From Paraburkholderia susongensis (GTDB lineage: Bacteria; Pseudomonadota; Gammaproteobacteria; Burkholderiales; Burkholderiaceae): a DNA stretch of 64,000 bases. Below, in pieces: positions 26,065-34,310 of this stretch. The stretch lies in NCBI RefSeq assembly GCF_900177725.1, contig NZ_FXAT01000002.1, forward strand, positions 558,001-622,000, in the 5' to 3' direction. Made by a program: the position numbers and the translations under genes. Under the pieces are notes generated by a model. That model saw nothing but the letters and a program-made list of their open reading frames with translations, had not been told where the DNA came from and did not search any database. The stretch's first letter is position 1, and every line of letters begins with the position of its first letter.

Positions 26065-26970
26065 GTGGACAAGCATCAGACCGAACCGGACAATCCCCCG
26101 CTCACTATCGACAAGCTCGTCGAGCAGCGATTCAGCGCGCTCAGTCCCAAACTGCGTGAGGCCGCGCGGTTCGTGATCGACCGCCCGGAAGAGATCGCGA
26201 TGAATTCGATGCGTACGGCGGCGGTGCGTGCTTCCGTGCACCCCTCCACGATGCTGCGCCTCGCGCGCGAACTCGGCTTCGACAGTTATGAGCCGTTTCG
26301 CGATGAATTCCGCACCTGGCTCGCAAATCGCGGCGCGGTCTCGTGGGCTGGCCGCGCCGAGACGTTGCGCGGCCAGCGGACCGACTCGCACAAGGAGCAT
26401 CTGATCGAGAAGATTGTCGACCAGGAAGTCTTCAATCTGCGCAACACGTTCGAGCCGCGGACGATCAGCAAGATCGTCGAGGCGCGGACCCTGTTCGGCG
26501 AGGCGCGCAACGTCTACGTGCTGGGCCTGCGTAGTCTCTTTCCGGTGGCGTTCTATCTGAACTACGTGTGCCGCATGTTCAACGACAAGACGGTGCTGAT
26601 GATGGGCGTGGGCGGCACCTTCGCCGACGAACTGCGCACCGTCGACGAGCGCGACGTGATGATCGTTTTCAGTTACCGGCCCTACGCGCGCGACACGCTC
26701 AAGGCAGTCAAATTCGCGCGGTCGTGCGGCACGCGGATCGTTGCGGTGACCGACAGTAAGGTCTCGCCGATTGCCACGTGCGCCGACGTGGCAATCCCCG
26801 TGCTCAACACGACTCCGTCGCTGTTCCCATCGATCGGGCCGGCATTCCTGGTCGCTCAGGCGCTGGTATCGCTGCTGGTGGCGGAGAGCGGGGAAGACAC
26901 GATGGCCAAGATTGCACGCAGCGAACGGCAGCTTACCGAGTTCGGGGTTTATGTTAGCGACAACGAGTAG
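26065..26970 (+). CDS. MurR/RpiR-family transcriptional regulator
   Basis: A 301-residue protein with an N-terminal RpiR helix-turn-helix (RFSALSPKLREAARFVIDRP then VRASVHPSTMLRLARELGF) and a C-terminal SIS sugar-isomerase-like domain (VYVLGLRSLFPVAFY; VMIVFSYRPYARDTLKAV). SIS domains usually bind phosphosugars, but relatives in amino-compound operons are common. The GTG at 26065 gives the usual family length; the frame extends to 25969 without a good ribosome site, so the start is uncertain. It probably regulates the adjacent aminotransferase and importer operon. Confidence 0.82.
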   Translation: MDKHQTEPDNPPLTIDKLVEQRFSALSPKLREAARFVIDRPEEIAMNSMRTAAVRASVHPSTMLRLARELGFDSYEPFRDEFRTWLANRGAVSWAGRAETLRGQRTDSHKEHLIEKIVDQEVFNLRNTFEPRTISKIVEARTLFGEARNVYVLGLRSLFPVAFYLNYVCRMFNDKTVLMMGVGGTFADELRTVDERDVMIVFSYRPYARDTLKAVKFARSCGTRIVAVTDSKVSPIATCADVAIPVLNTTPSLFPSIGPAFLVAQALVSLLVAESGEDTMAKIARSERQLTEFGVYVSDNE

Positions 26971-27557
26971 AGGCTCTCGATACCCGGCTTCAATCGAACC
27001 GGTACCGGTCATCCCGAAGTAACACTCGAACATCATCTTTAGGAAGTCGAAATTTTTTCAAGGGCACAGTGGATTGGAATCAGCGCGCACATGCCGCAAG
27101 TGGCAACGCGATCTGCGCGGGAGAGATCTCGACGCCGCCGAACGGGACCAGATTGACCGGAAAGCTCTCTCCAACGGCTGGCGAATAGTGAAGCCGACGC
27201 GGGACCTTCGCGTCCGGCCGGAAGCCCGGCTCCCGAAGAAGCGCCTGTCTTGGTGAGGCTGCCGGTACTGGAGAGCGTGTTCGCGGTCTGCGCGAAGACC
27301 CGTTTTTTCAGGGTCGCCGCTATTTCCTTTCCTTGAAACCTCAACGCATTGGCCTGCGATTGCTGCAACGATGTCCGCTTTAGCAGCTTTAGCAGCTTTA
27401 GTCTTGCTGTGTCACATAAATTCAGTTGCACCGCCCCGGAAAGCGGTCTAATGACCTGCTTCGAGTGCCCGGATACGCTCAATCGGCTCGCCTCGTCGCT
27501 TCCGTCACTTCCCTGCGCGATTCAACCGGGAGGAAGAAAGTTTGTTTGAAGCAGGGA
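26971..27557. other. Gene-free stretch before tRNA-Leu copy 2
   Basis: No frame here resembles a known protein. A minus-strand frame of 147 codons (27039-27482) has no recognisable domain and no ribosome site. A 9-bp tandem repeat (CTTTAGCAG, 2.7 copies) lies at 27378-27401. The composition is mixed and it may be old gene debris next to an integration site. Confidence 0.4.
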
Positions 27558-27585
27558 TTGACAAACCTGATCGGCACGCTAAAAT
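27558..27585 (+). promoter_or_regulatory. Sigma-70 promoter of tRNA-Leu copy 2
   Basis: TTGACA (27558-27563) and TAAAAT (27580-27585) are spaced by 16 bases, the same geometry as the first copy. The bases just after the -10 box (AGCGGTCT) are shared with copy 1. The second tRNA therefore has its own promoter. Confidence 0.8.
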
Positions 27586-27606
27586 AGCGGTCTAGCTTGA
27601 AGACGT

Positions 27607-27693
27607 GCCCAGGTGGCGGAATTGGTAGACGCACTAGGTTCAGGTCCTAGCGGTGGCAACACCGTGGAGGTTCGAGTCCTCTCCTGGGCACCA
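27607..27693 (+). tRNA. tRNA-Leu (anticodon CAG), copy 2
   Basis: An 87-nt class II tRNA with encoded CCA, identical to the copy at 16568 except for two positions (one in the D-arm region, one in the variable arm). The last 30 nt are identical in both. Acceptor, anticodon and T stems are intact, so it should be functional. It is followed by a terminator and then by an integrase fragment. Confidence 0.97.
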
Positions 27694-27727
27694 GCAGTTG
27701 TTCCGGCATGATCCGGTAAAGCTCGAG

Positions 27728-27762
27728 AAACCCCGTAAGATCAAAGTCTTACGGGGTTTTTT
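27728..27762 (+). terminator. Rho-independent terminator after tRNA-Leu copy 2
   Basis: AAACCCCGTAAGA (27728-27740) pairs with TCTTACGGGGTTT (27747-27759) around a 6-base loop, with a run of six T. It differs in sequence from the terminator of copy 1. Confidence 0.9.
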
Positions 27763-27834
27763 GTTGTCTGTAATTCCCCTGCGCTCCACTGGCATCGACG
27801 ATTTTTGCGTATCCCGGATTCGAAGGGCAAACCC

Positions 27835-27990
27835 ATGCCCAGACACGTCGAACCGAAGTCAAATGTGGTAATTCGCGCTGTCAAAGCGAAAGCGCACACC
27901 CGTCCCTACCTTCTCGCGGATGGCAACGGGCCCGCCTTGAGGGTCCGGCCAAACGGCGCCACTACCGCACGCAATCCTGTCCGCGAAGGC
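27835..27990 (+). pseudogene. N-terminal remnant of a P4-type tyrosine integrase
   Basis: The frame from ATG 27835 begins MPRHVEPKSN and continues with AVKAKAHTRPYLLADGNG and ALRVRPNGA, the pattern of the N-terminal arm-binding domain of P4-like integrases (..AKPKDKPYKLADGGGLYL.V.PNG..). Similarity is lost after about residue 45 and no catalytic domain follows. It starts 142 bases past the 3' end of tRNA-Leu, exactly where such integrases sit after inserting at a tRNA. Evidence is a partial domain plus position. Confidence 0.6.
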
Positions 27991-28281
27991 ACCGACCGGT
28001 TTCGTTGCCGCTCACCTCGCTGAACCACCTTCCCGGTGCAGACGAACGAACACCGTAGTCGTCTGCACTGCTTTCGTGCTGCTTCAGAAAAACCGAAGCA
28101 AGCAAATTCTCTTCTGATTTGTCCGCAGTTTTTGGGGCTTCTACATTCAGTTCACCGGAATGCGCCTCCAGGTCGCATCCGACGACGAAACCCCGCAACA
28201 CTGAGGACAGGCGATGCGCACGCTCCCCACCCCATCACGTCGCGCTGCCCGGCGCGCGCTTCCCGCACCGGGAGGCACATC

Positions 28282-29151
28282 ATGACCGAGCTGATTCAGT
28301 ACCTCGTTTCCGGCCTCGTGGTCGGCTGCATCTACGGACTTGTCGCGATCGGTTTCACCGCGGTCTACAACGCGACACACATCGTCAATTTCGCCCAGGG
28401 TGAAACTTCGATGCTGGCTGCGCTCACGGCCGCCAGCCTGATCGCGCTCGGCGTGCCGCTCGTCGTCGCACTGCTACTCGCCGTGGGCTTCGTGGCGCTC
28501 GTCAACGTGGCGATCGAGCGGGTCGCGATCCGTCCCATCGGCAACGACGTGACACGCGGCATCATCATCACGATTGGCGTGGGCATCGTTGCGCAAGGAC
28601 TCGCGGCGCTCGCCTGGGGCACCGACGCGCAGCCGCTGCCCGCGTTCTCCGGCTCAGGCTCGCTGAACCTGCACGGCGTGTCCGTGCCGCGCCAGGCACT
28701 CTGGGTGTTCGGCACAACGGCCGTGCTGATGGCGGGACTCTATCTCTTTCTCACCCGCACCTATCTCGGCAAGGCGTTTCGCGCCTGCGCGATGAACCGC
28801 GACGCGGCTGGCCTCATGGGCATTCCGACACGCTCGATGCGCGGCATCGGCTTTCTGCTGTCGGGCTTCGTCGGCGGCGTGGCGGGCGTCATCATCGCGC
28901 CGATCGCGCTGATGCAGTACGACAGCGGCACGCCGCTCGGCATCAAGGGTTTCGTCGCGTGCATCATCGGCGGCTTCGGCAATCCACTCGGCGCGGCCGT
29001 CGGCGGACTGCTGCTCGGCGTGCTTGAAGCGCTGTGCGCGGGCTATCTCAGCTCGGGCATGAAGGACGCGATTGCGTACGTGCTTCTGCTCGTGTTCCTG
29101 CTGGTGCGGCCTGGCGGCATGCTCGGCGAATTCGGAGGCGCGCGCGCATGA
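28282..29151 (+). CDS. Branched-chain amino acid-type ABC permease, LivH-like
   Basis: A 289-residue inner-membrane permease with about eight hydrophobic helices. The N-terminus (LVSGLVVGCIYGLVAIGFT) and the ATP-coupling region (CAMNRDAAGLMGI) fit LivH. GGGAGG precedes ATG 28282. It overlaps the LivM-like gene by an ATGA junction and opens the plus-strand catabolic arm. In catabolic operons Liv-type importers commonly carry aromatic acids, amides or urea rather than leucine, and the neighbours suggest that here. Confidence 0.92.
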   Translation: MTELIQYLVSGLVVGCIYGLVAIGFTAVYNATHIVNFAQGETSMLAALTAASLIALGVPLVVALLLAVGFVALVNVAIERVAIRPIGNDVTRGIIITIGVGIVAQGLAALAWGTDAQPLPAFSGSGSLNLHGVSVPRQALWVFGTTAVLMAGLYLFLTRTYLGKAFRACAMNRDAAGLMGIPTRSMRGIGFLLSGFVGGVAGVIIAPIALMQYDSGTPLGIKGFVACIIGGFGNPLGAAVGGLLLGVLEALCAGYLSSGMKDAIAYVLLLVFLLVRPGGMLGEFGGARA

Positions 29152-30125
29152 AAGCCGTCCTCATACTCGTGGCCGCGCTGGCCCTCGTACTCGCGACGGG
29201 CAATGCGTACCTCGTCAACCTGCTCGTCGTGTGCGCGATCTACGCCATTCCCGCTATCGGCCTGTCGATGCTGATGGGCTACACCGGTCAGATTTCGCTC
29301 GGCCATGGCGCCTTCGTCGCGTTCGGCGCGTATCTGGCGGCGTGGCTCACGCGCACGATCGATCTCGATCCATGGCTCGGCTTGATCGCGGCAACCGCGT
29401 GCTCGGCGTTGCTCGCCTGGTGCATCGGCTGGATCGTGTTCCGCCTGAAGGGCCATCACCTCGCCATGGCGACGCTGGCGCTCGCGCTGATCGTGCATAT
29501 CGTGCTGGTGCAGTGGCGCAGCGTGACAGGCGGTCCGGACGGCCTCGCGGGTATTCCGTCGCTTGCGATCGGTCCGTTCAGTCTCGCGTCCGATCAGGCC
29601 GTCTACGTGCTCGCCTGGGCGCTGTGCGCGCTCGGGCTCGCCATGGCGCACAACCTCGCCTCGTCGCCAATGGGCTTTGCGATGCGCACAGTCAGCGAGA
29701 GCGAGCGCGTCGCGCTGTCGCTCGGCATCGACGCGGCGCGCGTCAAGCGCAAGGTGATCGCGTTGAGCGGCGCGTATGCGGGCCTCGGCGGCGCGCTATA
29801 CGCGTACTGGATCGGCTACATCAGCCCGGACCCGTTCAACGTGAGCTTCTCGATCAAGCTGCTGCTGATCGTCGCGCTCGGCGGCGCGGCGGGTGTGTGG
29901 AACGTGCTGTTCGGCACCTTCGTCGTCGTGATCGTCAGCGAATGGCTCAAACCGTTCGGACGCCTCGATGTCGTGATCTACGGCGCGCTGCTGGTGAGCG
30001 TCATGATCTTCATGCGCGACGGCTTCGTGGCGACACTCGCGTGCCAGTTGCGGCGCCTGCGTCAACGCGCCCCGCTACGCCCGCTCGTGACCGGTGACGT
30101 TCTACGCGATAAGGAATCCCTATGA
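29148..30125 (+). CDS. Branched-chain amino acid-type ABC permease, LivM-like
   Basis: A 325-residue permease with the LivM core LSMLMGYTGQISLGHGAF near residues 37-54 and the coupling segment TVSESERVALSLGIDAARVK. The C-terminus has a basic, cytoplasmic extension of about 30 residues. The start overlaps the LivH-like stop (ATGA), and its own stop overlaps the next start the same way, so translation is coupled. Confidence 0.92.
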   Translation: MKAVLILVAALALVLATGNAYLVNLLVVCAIYAIPAIGLSMLMGYTGQISLGHGAFVAFGAYLAAWLTRTIDLDPWLGLIAATACSALLAWCIGWIVFRLKGHHLAMATLALALIVHIVLVQWRSVTGGPDGLAGIPSLAIGPFSLASDQAVYVLAWALCALGLAMAHNLASSPMGFAMRTVSESERVALSLGIDAARVKRKVIALSGAYAGLGGALYAYWIGYISPDPFNVSFSIKLLLIVALGGAAGVWNVLFGTFVVVIVSEWLKPFGRLDVVIYGALLVSVMIFMRDGFVATLACQLRRLRQRAPLRPLVTGDVLRDKESL

Positions 30126-31747
30126 ATGCGCCGCCCCTGTCTACGCCGGATACGGCGGATACGTTGCTCGAAGTGACGGGCGTGTCGGTCCGCTTCGGTG
30201 GCCTGCAAGCCCTCTCCGATGTCGGATTCGACGTGCGGCGCGGCGAGATTCTCGCGCTGATCGGGCCGAACGGCGCGGGCAAATCGACGTTGCTCAACGT
30301 GCTGTCGAACTTCATCGCGCCACAGACCGGCAAGGTCCGCTTCAAGGGCCGCGTGATCAGCGGACAGACGCCCGATGCGGTCAACCGCCTCGGCCTCGCG
30401 CGCACTTTCCAGGCCGCCGAAATCCTCGCCCGCATGACGGTGCTCGACAACGTCGCGACGGCCGGCGTGGCGCGCCGCAAGGCCAGCATATTGCAAGGCA
30501 TGATCAATCCGTTCGCGACCGCGAAGGCGCTCGCGGCGCTGCGTACGGACGCCGCCGCGATGCTCGACCTCGTTGGCCTGCGCACGCTGGCCGAGCGTCC
30601 CGCGGCAGCGCTGACGGCCGGTCAGCAGCGTCTGCTCGCCGTCGCGCGCGCGCTCGGCAGCGATGCCGAACTGCTGCTGCTCGACGAACCCGCCGCCGGC
30701 CTCACGACCGACGAGAAAAAGCTGCTCGCCGAAGCGATCTTCCGTATCCGCGAGCGCGGCATCACAGTGCTCTTCGTCGAACACGATCTGGCTTTCGTCA
30801 GCAGTCTCGCGGATCGCCTCGTCGTGCTCAATCACGGCGCGGTGCTCGCGAAAGGCGACCCGCAAACGGTGCGCCACGATCCGGCGGTGATCGCCGCGTA
30901 TCTCGGCAATACCGACGTGCGCGCCGGGCGCAAGCCGGCGCCGTCCGCGTCGTCCTGCCGTGAGGACACGCCGGTGCTGCGGCTCGACCGCCTGAGCGTG
31001 CGCTACGGCCAGGCCGACGCGCTCGTGAACGTGTCGCTCGAAGCACGGCGCGGCGAGATCGTCACGCTGATCGGCGCGAACGGCGCGGGCAAGTCCACCC
31101 TGCTGAAAGCGATTGCCGGACTCGTCGCACCGGCATCGGGCGATGTCGCGTTCAACGGCAAATCGATCGCACGCGTGCCGATGGAGCGCCGCACCGCGAC
31201 CGGCATCGCGCTCGCGCCGGAAGGACGTCAACTGTTCGGCACGCTGAGCGTGCGCGACAACCTGCAAATGGGCGGCTACACCGGCCTGCGCGGCGCGGGG
31301 CTCGTGAACCTGTTCCACCCGCGCCGAGCCGTCGCGCGCGAAATGAGTGAAACGATGGACGACATCCTCACCTTCTTCCCGCGCCTGAAGGAGCGCATCG
31401 ACCAGCAGGCCGGCACGCTCTCTGGCGGCGAAGGCCAGATGCTCGCGATCGGCCGCGCGCTGATGAGCCGGCCGCAACTGCTGATGCTCGACGAGCCCTC
31501 GTTCGGACTTGCCCCTCAGGTCACGCGCGAAATTCTGGAATCGCTGCCGCGTCTCGCCGAACGCGGGATCACGGTGCTGCTGGTCGAACAGAACGCGCAT
31601 TGCGCATTGCAGGTCGCCGATCGCGGCTACGTGCTGGTCAACGGCCAGATCGCGCTGGAAGGCAGCGCCGCCGCACTGCTCGATTCACCGGATATCGGCG
31701 AGGCGTATCTCGGTTGGCAGGACTCCGAATCGTGCGAGGCCGTCTAA
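30122..31747 (+). CDS. Fused LivG-LivF-type ABC transporter ATPase
   Basis: A 541-residue protein with two complete ATPase domains, normally separate LivG and LivF. Domain 1 (about 14-270) has Walker A GPNGAGKSTLLN, a diverged signature LTAGQQRLLAVARA and Walker B LLLLDEPAAGL. Domain 2 (about 283-530) has Walker A GANGAGKSTLLK, signature LSGGEGQMLAIGRA and Walker B LLMLDEPSFGL. The linker is short and Ala/Ser/Pro-rich. It drives import through the LivH/LivM pair. The fusion fixes one G and one F domain per polypeptide. The stop overlaps the next start by one base. Confidence 0.93.
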   Translation: MNAPPLSTPDTADTLLEVTGVSVRFGGLQALSDVGFDVRRGEILALIGPNGAGKSTLLNVLSNFIAPQTGKVRFKGRVISGQTPDAVNRLGLARTFQAAEILARMTVLDNVATAGVARRKASILQGMINPFATAKALAALRTDAAAMLDLVGLRTLAERPAAALTAGQQRLLAVARALGSDAELLLLDEPAAGLTTDEKKLLAEAIFRIRERGITVLFVEHDLAFVSSLADRLVVLNHGAVLAKGDPQTVRHDPAVIAAYLGNTDVRAGRKPAPSASSCREDTPVLRLDRLSVRYGQADALVNVSLEARRGEIVTLIGANGAGKSTLLKAIAGLVAPASGDVAFNGKSIARVPMERRTATGIALAPEGRQLFGTLSVRDNLQMGGYTGLRGAGLVNLFHPRRAVAREMSETMDDILTFFPRLKERIDQQAGTLSGGEGQMLAIGRALMSRPQLLMLDEPSFGLAPQVTREILESLPRLAERGITVLLVEQNAHCALQVADRGYVLVNGQIALEGSAAALLDSPDIGEAYLGWQDSESCEAV

Positions 31748-32976
31748 TGGAACTGCATAACGAAACGACATCTTCGATGCTTGCAACGCACGAACACGCC
31801 GAGCACGCTGAGCGCATCGCGCTCGACGCGATTGTGGCGAGCCGCCCGGTTCTGCGCGCGCTGCTGCGCGCACGCGACGCGATCCGCTGGCCCGAGCGCA
31901 CTCTGCTGCACGCGGGGCCGCCGCTGGGCGAGAGTGCGCCGCCGCCCCCGATACTCCACTCCGCCGCGCACGCCGCGCTATTCGAAGGTTGGGCAGCGTC
32001 GTTCGACGAAGCGATCGCGGCCATCATGGCGCGCGAGATCCTGCTCGCGCCCGCGCAGGAACACGACTGTGTCGTGCCGCTCGCCGCGGTGCTGTCGCCG
32101 GGTCAGTACGTGCAGGTCGTGAGTGACGCCGCCGGCCGGGGCCGCACGATCCACGCGGCGCTGAGTGGCGGCGGCGGCGCGGCGATCCGCCTTGGCATGG
32201 ACGATCCGCAGGTCACTGCGCATCTGCGCTGGATCAATGGCCCGCTTGCCGACGCGGTCGGCGCGCGTCTTGGCGCACCGGTCGATCTCGCCGCGATCGC
32301 CGATGCCGCGCTTGCACTCGGTGACGACTGCCACGGCCGCACGATCGAGGGCACCCGCATCTGGGTCGAGCGGCTCGCAGCGGAGCGCCCATTCGACGAC
32401 CCTGCCGTGAAGCGCTTTCTCGACACGTCGCCGGGATTTTTTCTGAACACGTGGATGGCCGCGTCGGCCTGCATGCTGAGCACGGCCGAACATGTGAACG
32501 GCAGCGCGATCGTCACGTCGATGGGTGCGAACGGCAGGCATGCCGGCATCCGTCTCGCGCACGCGCCGCAACGCTGGTTCACTGTCGAAGCAACGACGCC
32601 CGTCGGACGTTTCGACGCCGGATTCGCCGCGACAGACGGCCTGCCCGCGATCGGCGACAGCGCCGTGGTCGACGCGCTCGGGCTCGGAGCAATGTGCATG
32701 CATCGCTCGGAGGCGCAGCAGCAGAACCTCGGCGCGTTCATGCAGTCGCCGCCCCAGGCGCTCAACGCCACGCTGCTCGGCGCGCTTCATCCGGCGTTCA
32801 CGCGCGGCGCGACGCGGGTCGGGCTGAGCGCGCGCAGCGTCGTCGCGAGCGGACTTCGACCCGCCGTCGCACTCGGCATTCTCGACACGAACGGCCGGCG
32901 CGGACGCATCGGCGGCGGCATCTGGACCGCGCCGCTCGCACTGTTCGAGGACGCGCTGACCGCTCTCTTCATCTGA
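31747..32976 (+). CDS. DUF1116 (YlbE/AllG-like) family protein
   Basis: A 409-residue protein matching the DUF1116 family in order: RTLLHAGPPLG near residue 55, a FEGWA segment near 80, GDDCHGRT near 197, FFLNTWMAASACML, GSAIVTSMGANGRHAGIR and IGDSAVVDALGLGAMCM. In E. coli the relative YlbE (AllG) works with FdrA and YlbF in oxamate/carbamoyl transfer of allantoin breakdown. Here neither an FdrA nor a DUF2877 partner is present. It overlaps the ATPase stop by one base (TAATG) and precedes the binding-protein gene, placing it within a transporter operon. Its reaction is unknown; a carbamoyl or amide step is inferred. Confidence 0.85.
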   Translation: MELHNETTSSMLATHEHAEHAERIALDAIVASRPVLRALLRARDAIRWPERTLLHAGPPLGESAPPPPILHSAAHAALFEGWAASFDEAIAAIMAREILLAPAQEHDCVVPLAAVLSPGQYVQVVSDAAGRGRTIHAALSGGGGAAIRLGMDDPQVTAHLRWINGPLADAVGARLGAPVDLAAIADAALALGDDCHGRTIEGTRIWVERLAAERPFDDPAVKRFLDTSPGFFLNTWMAASACMLSTAEHVNGSAIVTSMGANGRHAGIRLAHAPQRWFTVEATTPVGRFDAGFAATDGLPAIGDSAVVDALGLGAMCMHRSEAQQQNLGAFMQSPPQALNATLLGALHPAFTRGATRVGLSARSVVASGLRPAVALGILDTNGRRGRIGGGIWTAPLALFEDALTALFI

Positions 32977-33000
32977 AACCACAAGAACGGAATATTCGAT

Positions 33001-34146
33001 ATGAAACGCACGCACCGCATTGCATTCGGAATCCTTATGATTATGGGGATCAGCCAAACCGCGCTCGCCGCCGACGACATCAAGATCGGCGGCCTGCTCG
33101 AAACGTCGGGCTTCGTGGCCTCGCTCGGCCAGCCTGCGCTCGAAGGCGCGCAACTGGCCGTGGATCAGGTCAACGCGGCGGGCGGGATCAAGGGCCGCAA
33201 GGTGAGCCTCGTGAACATCAACACGGAAAGCGACAACACCAAAACCGTATCGGCACTCAAGCGTCTGACCACGCAGGAAAACGTGGTGGCGATCATCGGA
33301 CCGTCGAGCAGCGGCTCGAACTTCGCGATCGTCGATACGGTGGAGCGGGCGAAGATTCCGATGATCGGCATCGGCGCCACGCGCGGCATCGTGCTGCCGC
33401 CGGAGCGCCGCAAGTATGCGTTCCTCGTGCCGCTCACCGACGTCGTCGTTGAAAGCGTGATGCTCGAGGACATGAAAAAGCGCGGCATCACGAAGATCGC
33501 GATGCTGCATTCGGATGTCGCATTCGGCACCAGCGCGAGCGACACCCTCGAAAAGCTCGTCAAGAATTACGGCATCACCCTCGTCGATAACGAAACCTTC
33601 GGTAACAGCGACACCGACATGACGCCGCAACTCACGAAGATACGCGGCTCCGGCGCGCAGGCGACGGCGATCTGGGCAACCGGCCCCGGTCTCGCGATCG
33701 CGACGCGCAACTATCGCGCGCTCGGCATCACGGCTCCGCTCTATCTGACGCAGGCGGCGAACGACTTCAACTTCCTGCGCCTCGCGGGCGACGCCGCCAA
33801 CGGCGTGCTGCTGCCGTCGTCGAAGATCTACGTCGCGAGCGAATTGCCGGACTCCGATCCGCAAAAGCGCGTGCTGACCTCGTTTTCGGCCGCCTATCAG
33901 GCGAAATACGGCCATCCGCCGGCCACTTTCGCAGGCAACGGCTACGACGCGGCAATGCTGCTCATCGACGCGATTCGCCGCGCCGGCGACAAGCCCGACG
34001 CGATTCGCGACGCGCTGGAGAACGTGAAGGACTACGTGGGCGTAACGGCGCGCTACACGTACGGTCCGCAGGATCACTTCGGCACGCGCCCGGACAGTGT
34101 GGAAATGCTCACCGTCGAGCAGGGCAAATTCAAGCTCGCGCACTGA
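33001..34146 (+). CDS. LivK-type periplasmic substrate-binding protein
   Basis: A 381-residue binding protein with a Sec signal peptide of about 23 residues (FGILMIMGISQTALAADD). The mature domain starts IKIGGLLETSG and continues with LEGAQLAVDQVNAAGGIKGR, the Peripla_BP_6 pattern, and AIIGPSSSGSN lines the ligand cleft. It lies 24 bases after the DUF1116 stop and completes the importer. Relatives bind amino acids, amides and aromatic acids; the ligand is not predictable but should be the substrate of the oxygenase/amidase pathway. Confidence 0.92.
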   Translation: MKRTHRIAFGILMIMGISQTALAADDIKIGGLLETSGFVASLGQPALEGAQLAVDQVNAAGGIKGRKVSLVNINTESDNTKTVSALKRLTTQENVVAIIGPSSSGSNFAIVDTVERAKIPMIGIGATRGIVLPPERRKYAFLVPLTDVVVESVMLEDMKKRGITKIAMLHSDVAFGTSASDTLEKLVKNYGITLVDNETFGNSDTDMTPQLTKIRGSGAQATAIWATGPGLAIATRNYRALGITAPLYLTQAANDFNFLRLAGDAANGVLLPSSKIYVASELPDSDPQKRVLTSFSAAYQAKYGHPPATFAGNGYDAAMLLIDAIRRAGDKPDAIRDALENVKDYVGVTARYTYGPQDHFGTRPDSVEMLTVEQGKFKLAH

Positions 34147-34310
34147 AACGTCCTTATCTCCTGCGTTACGGGGCAATGATTTGCGGCGCTGGAGCGCGAG
34201 CCGCCCTTCGGCACATCAGGAAAACTTTAGCTAGCGGTTTTATTTGTGAATGTCGCGCGGAACGCGGCGTCGCTAGCATCCTATCGGAACGTCATAAGTA
34301 GAGTGAACCC

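Noticed and set aside
27039..27482. A 147-codon minus-strand frame before tRNA-Leu copy 2
   Set aside because: No recognisable domain or ribosome site and unusual composition; treated as non-coding or debris.
16655..27606. A fully defined genomic island with exact att sites
   Set aside because: Both tRNAs are complete with their own promoters, and no intact integrase lies inside the interval; duplication of the tRNA is equally possible without comparative data.
31747..32976. Classical allantoin/oxamate carbamoyltransferase system
   Set aside because: Only the DUF1116 member is present; FdrA, DUF2877 and carbamate kinase are not seen in the window.
31978..34176. A 732-codon minus-strand frame across DUF1116 and the binding protein
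   Set aside because: It crosses two well-supported plus-strand genes and shows no domain.
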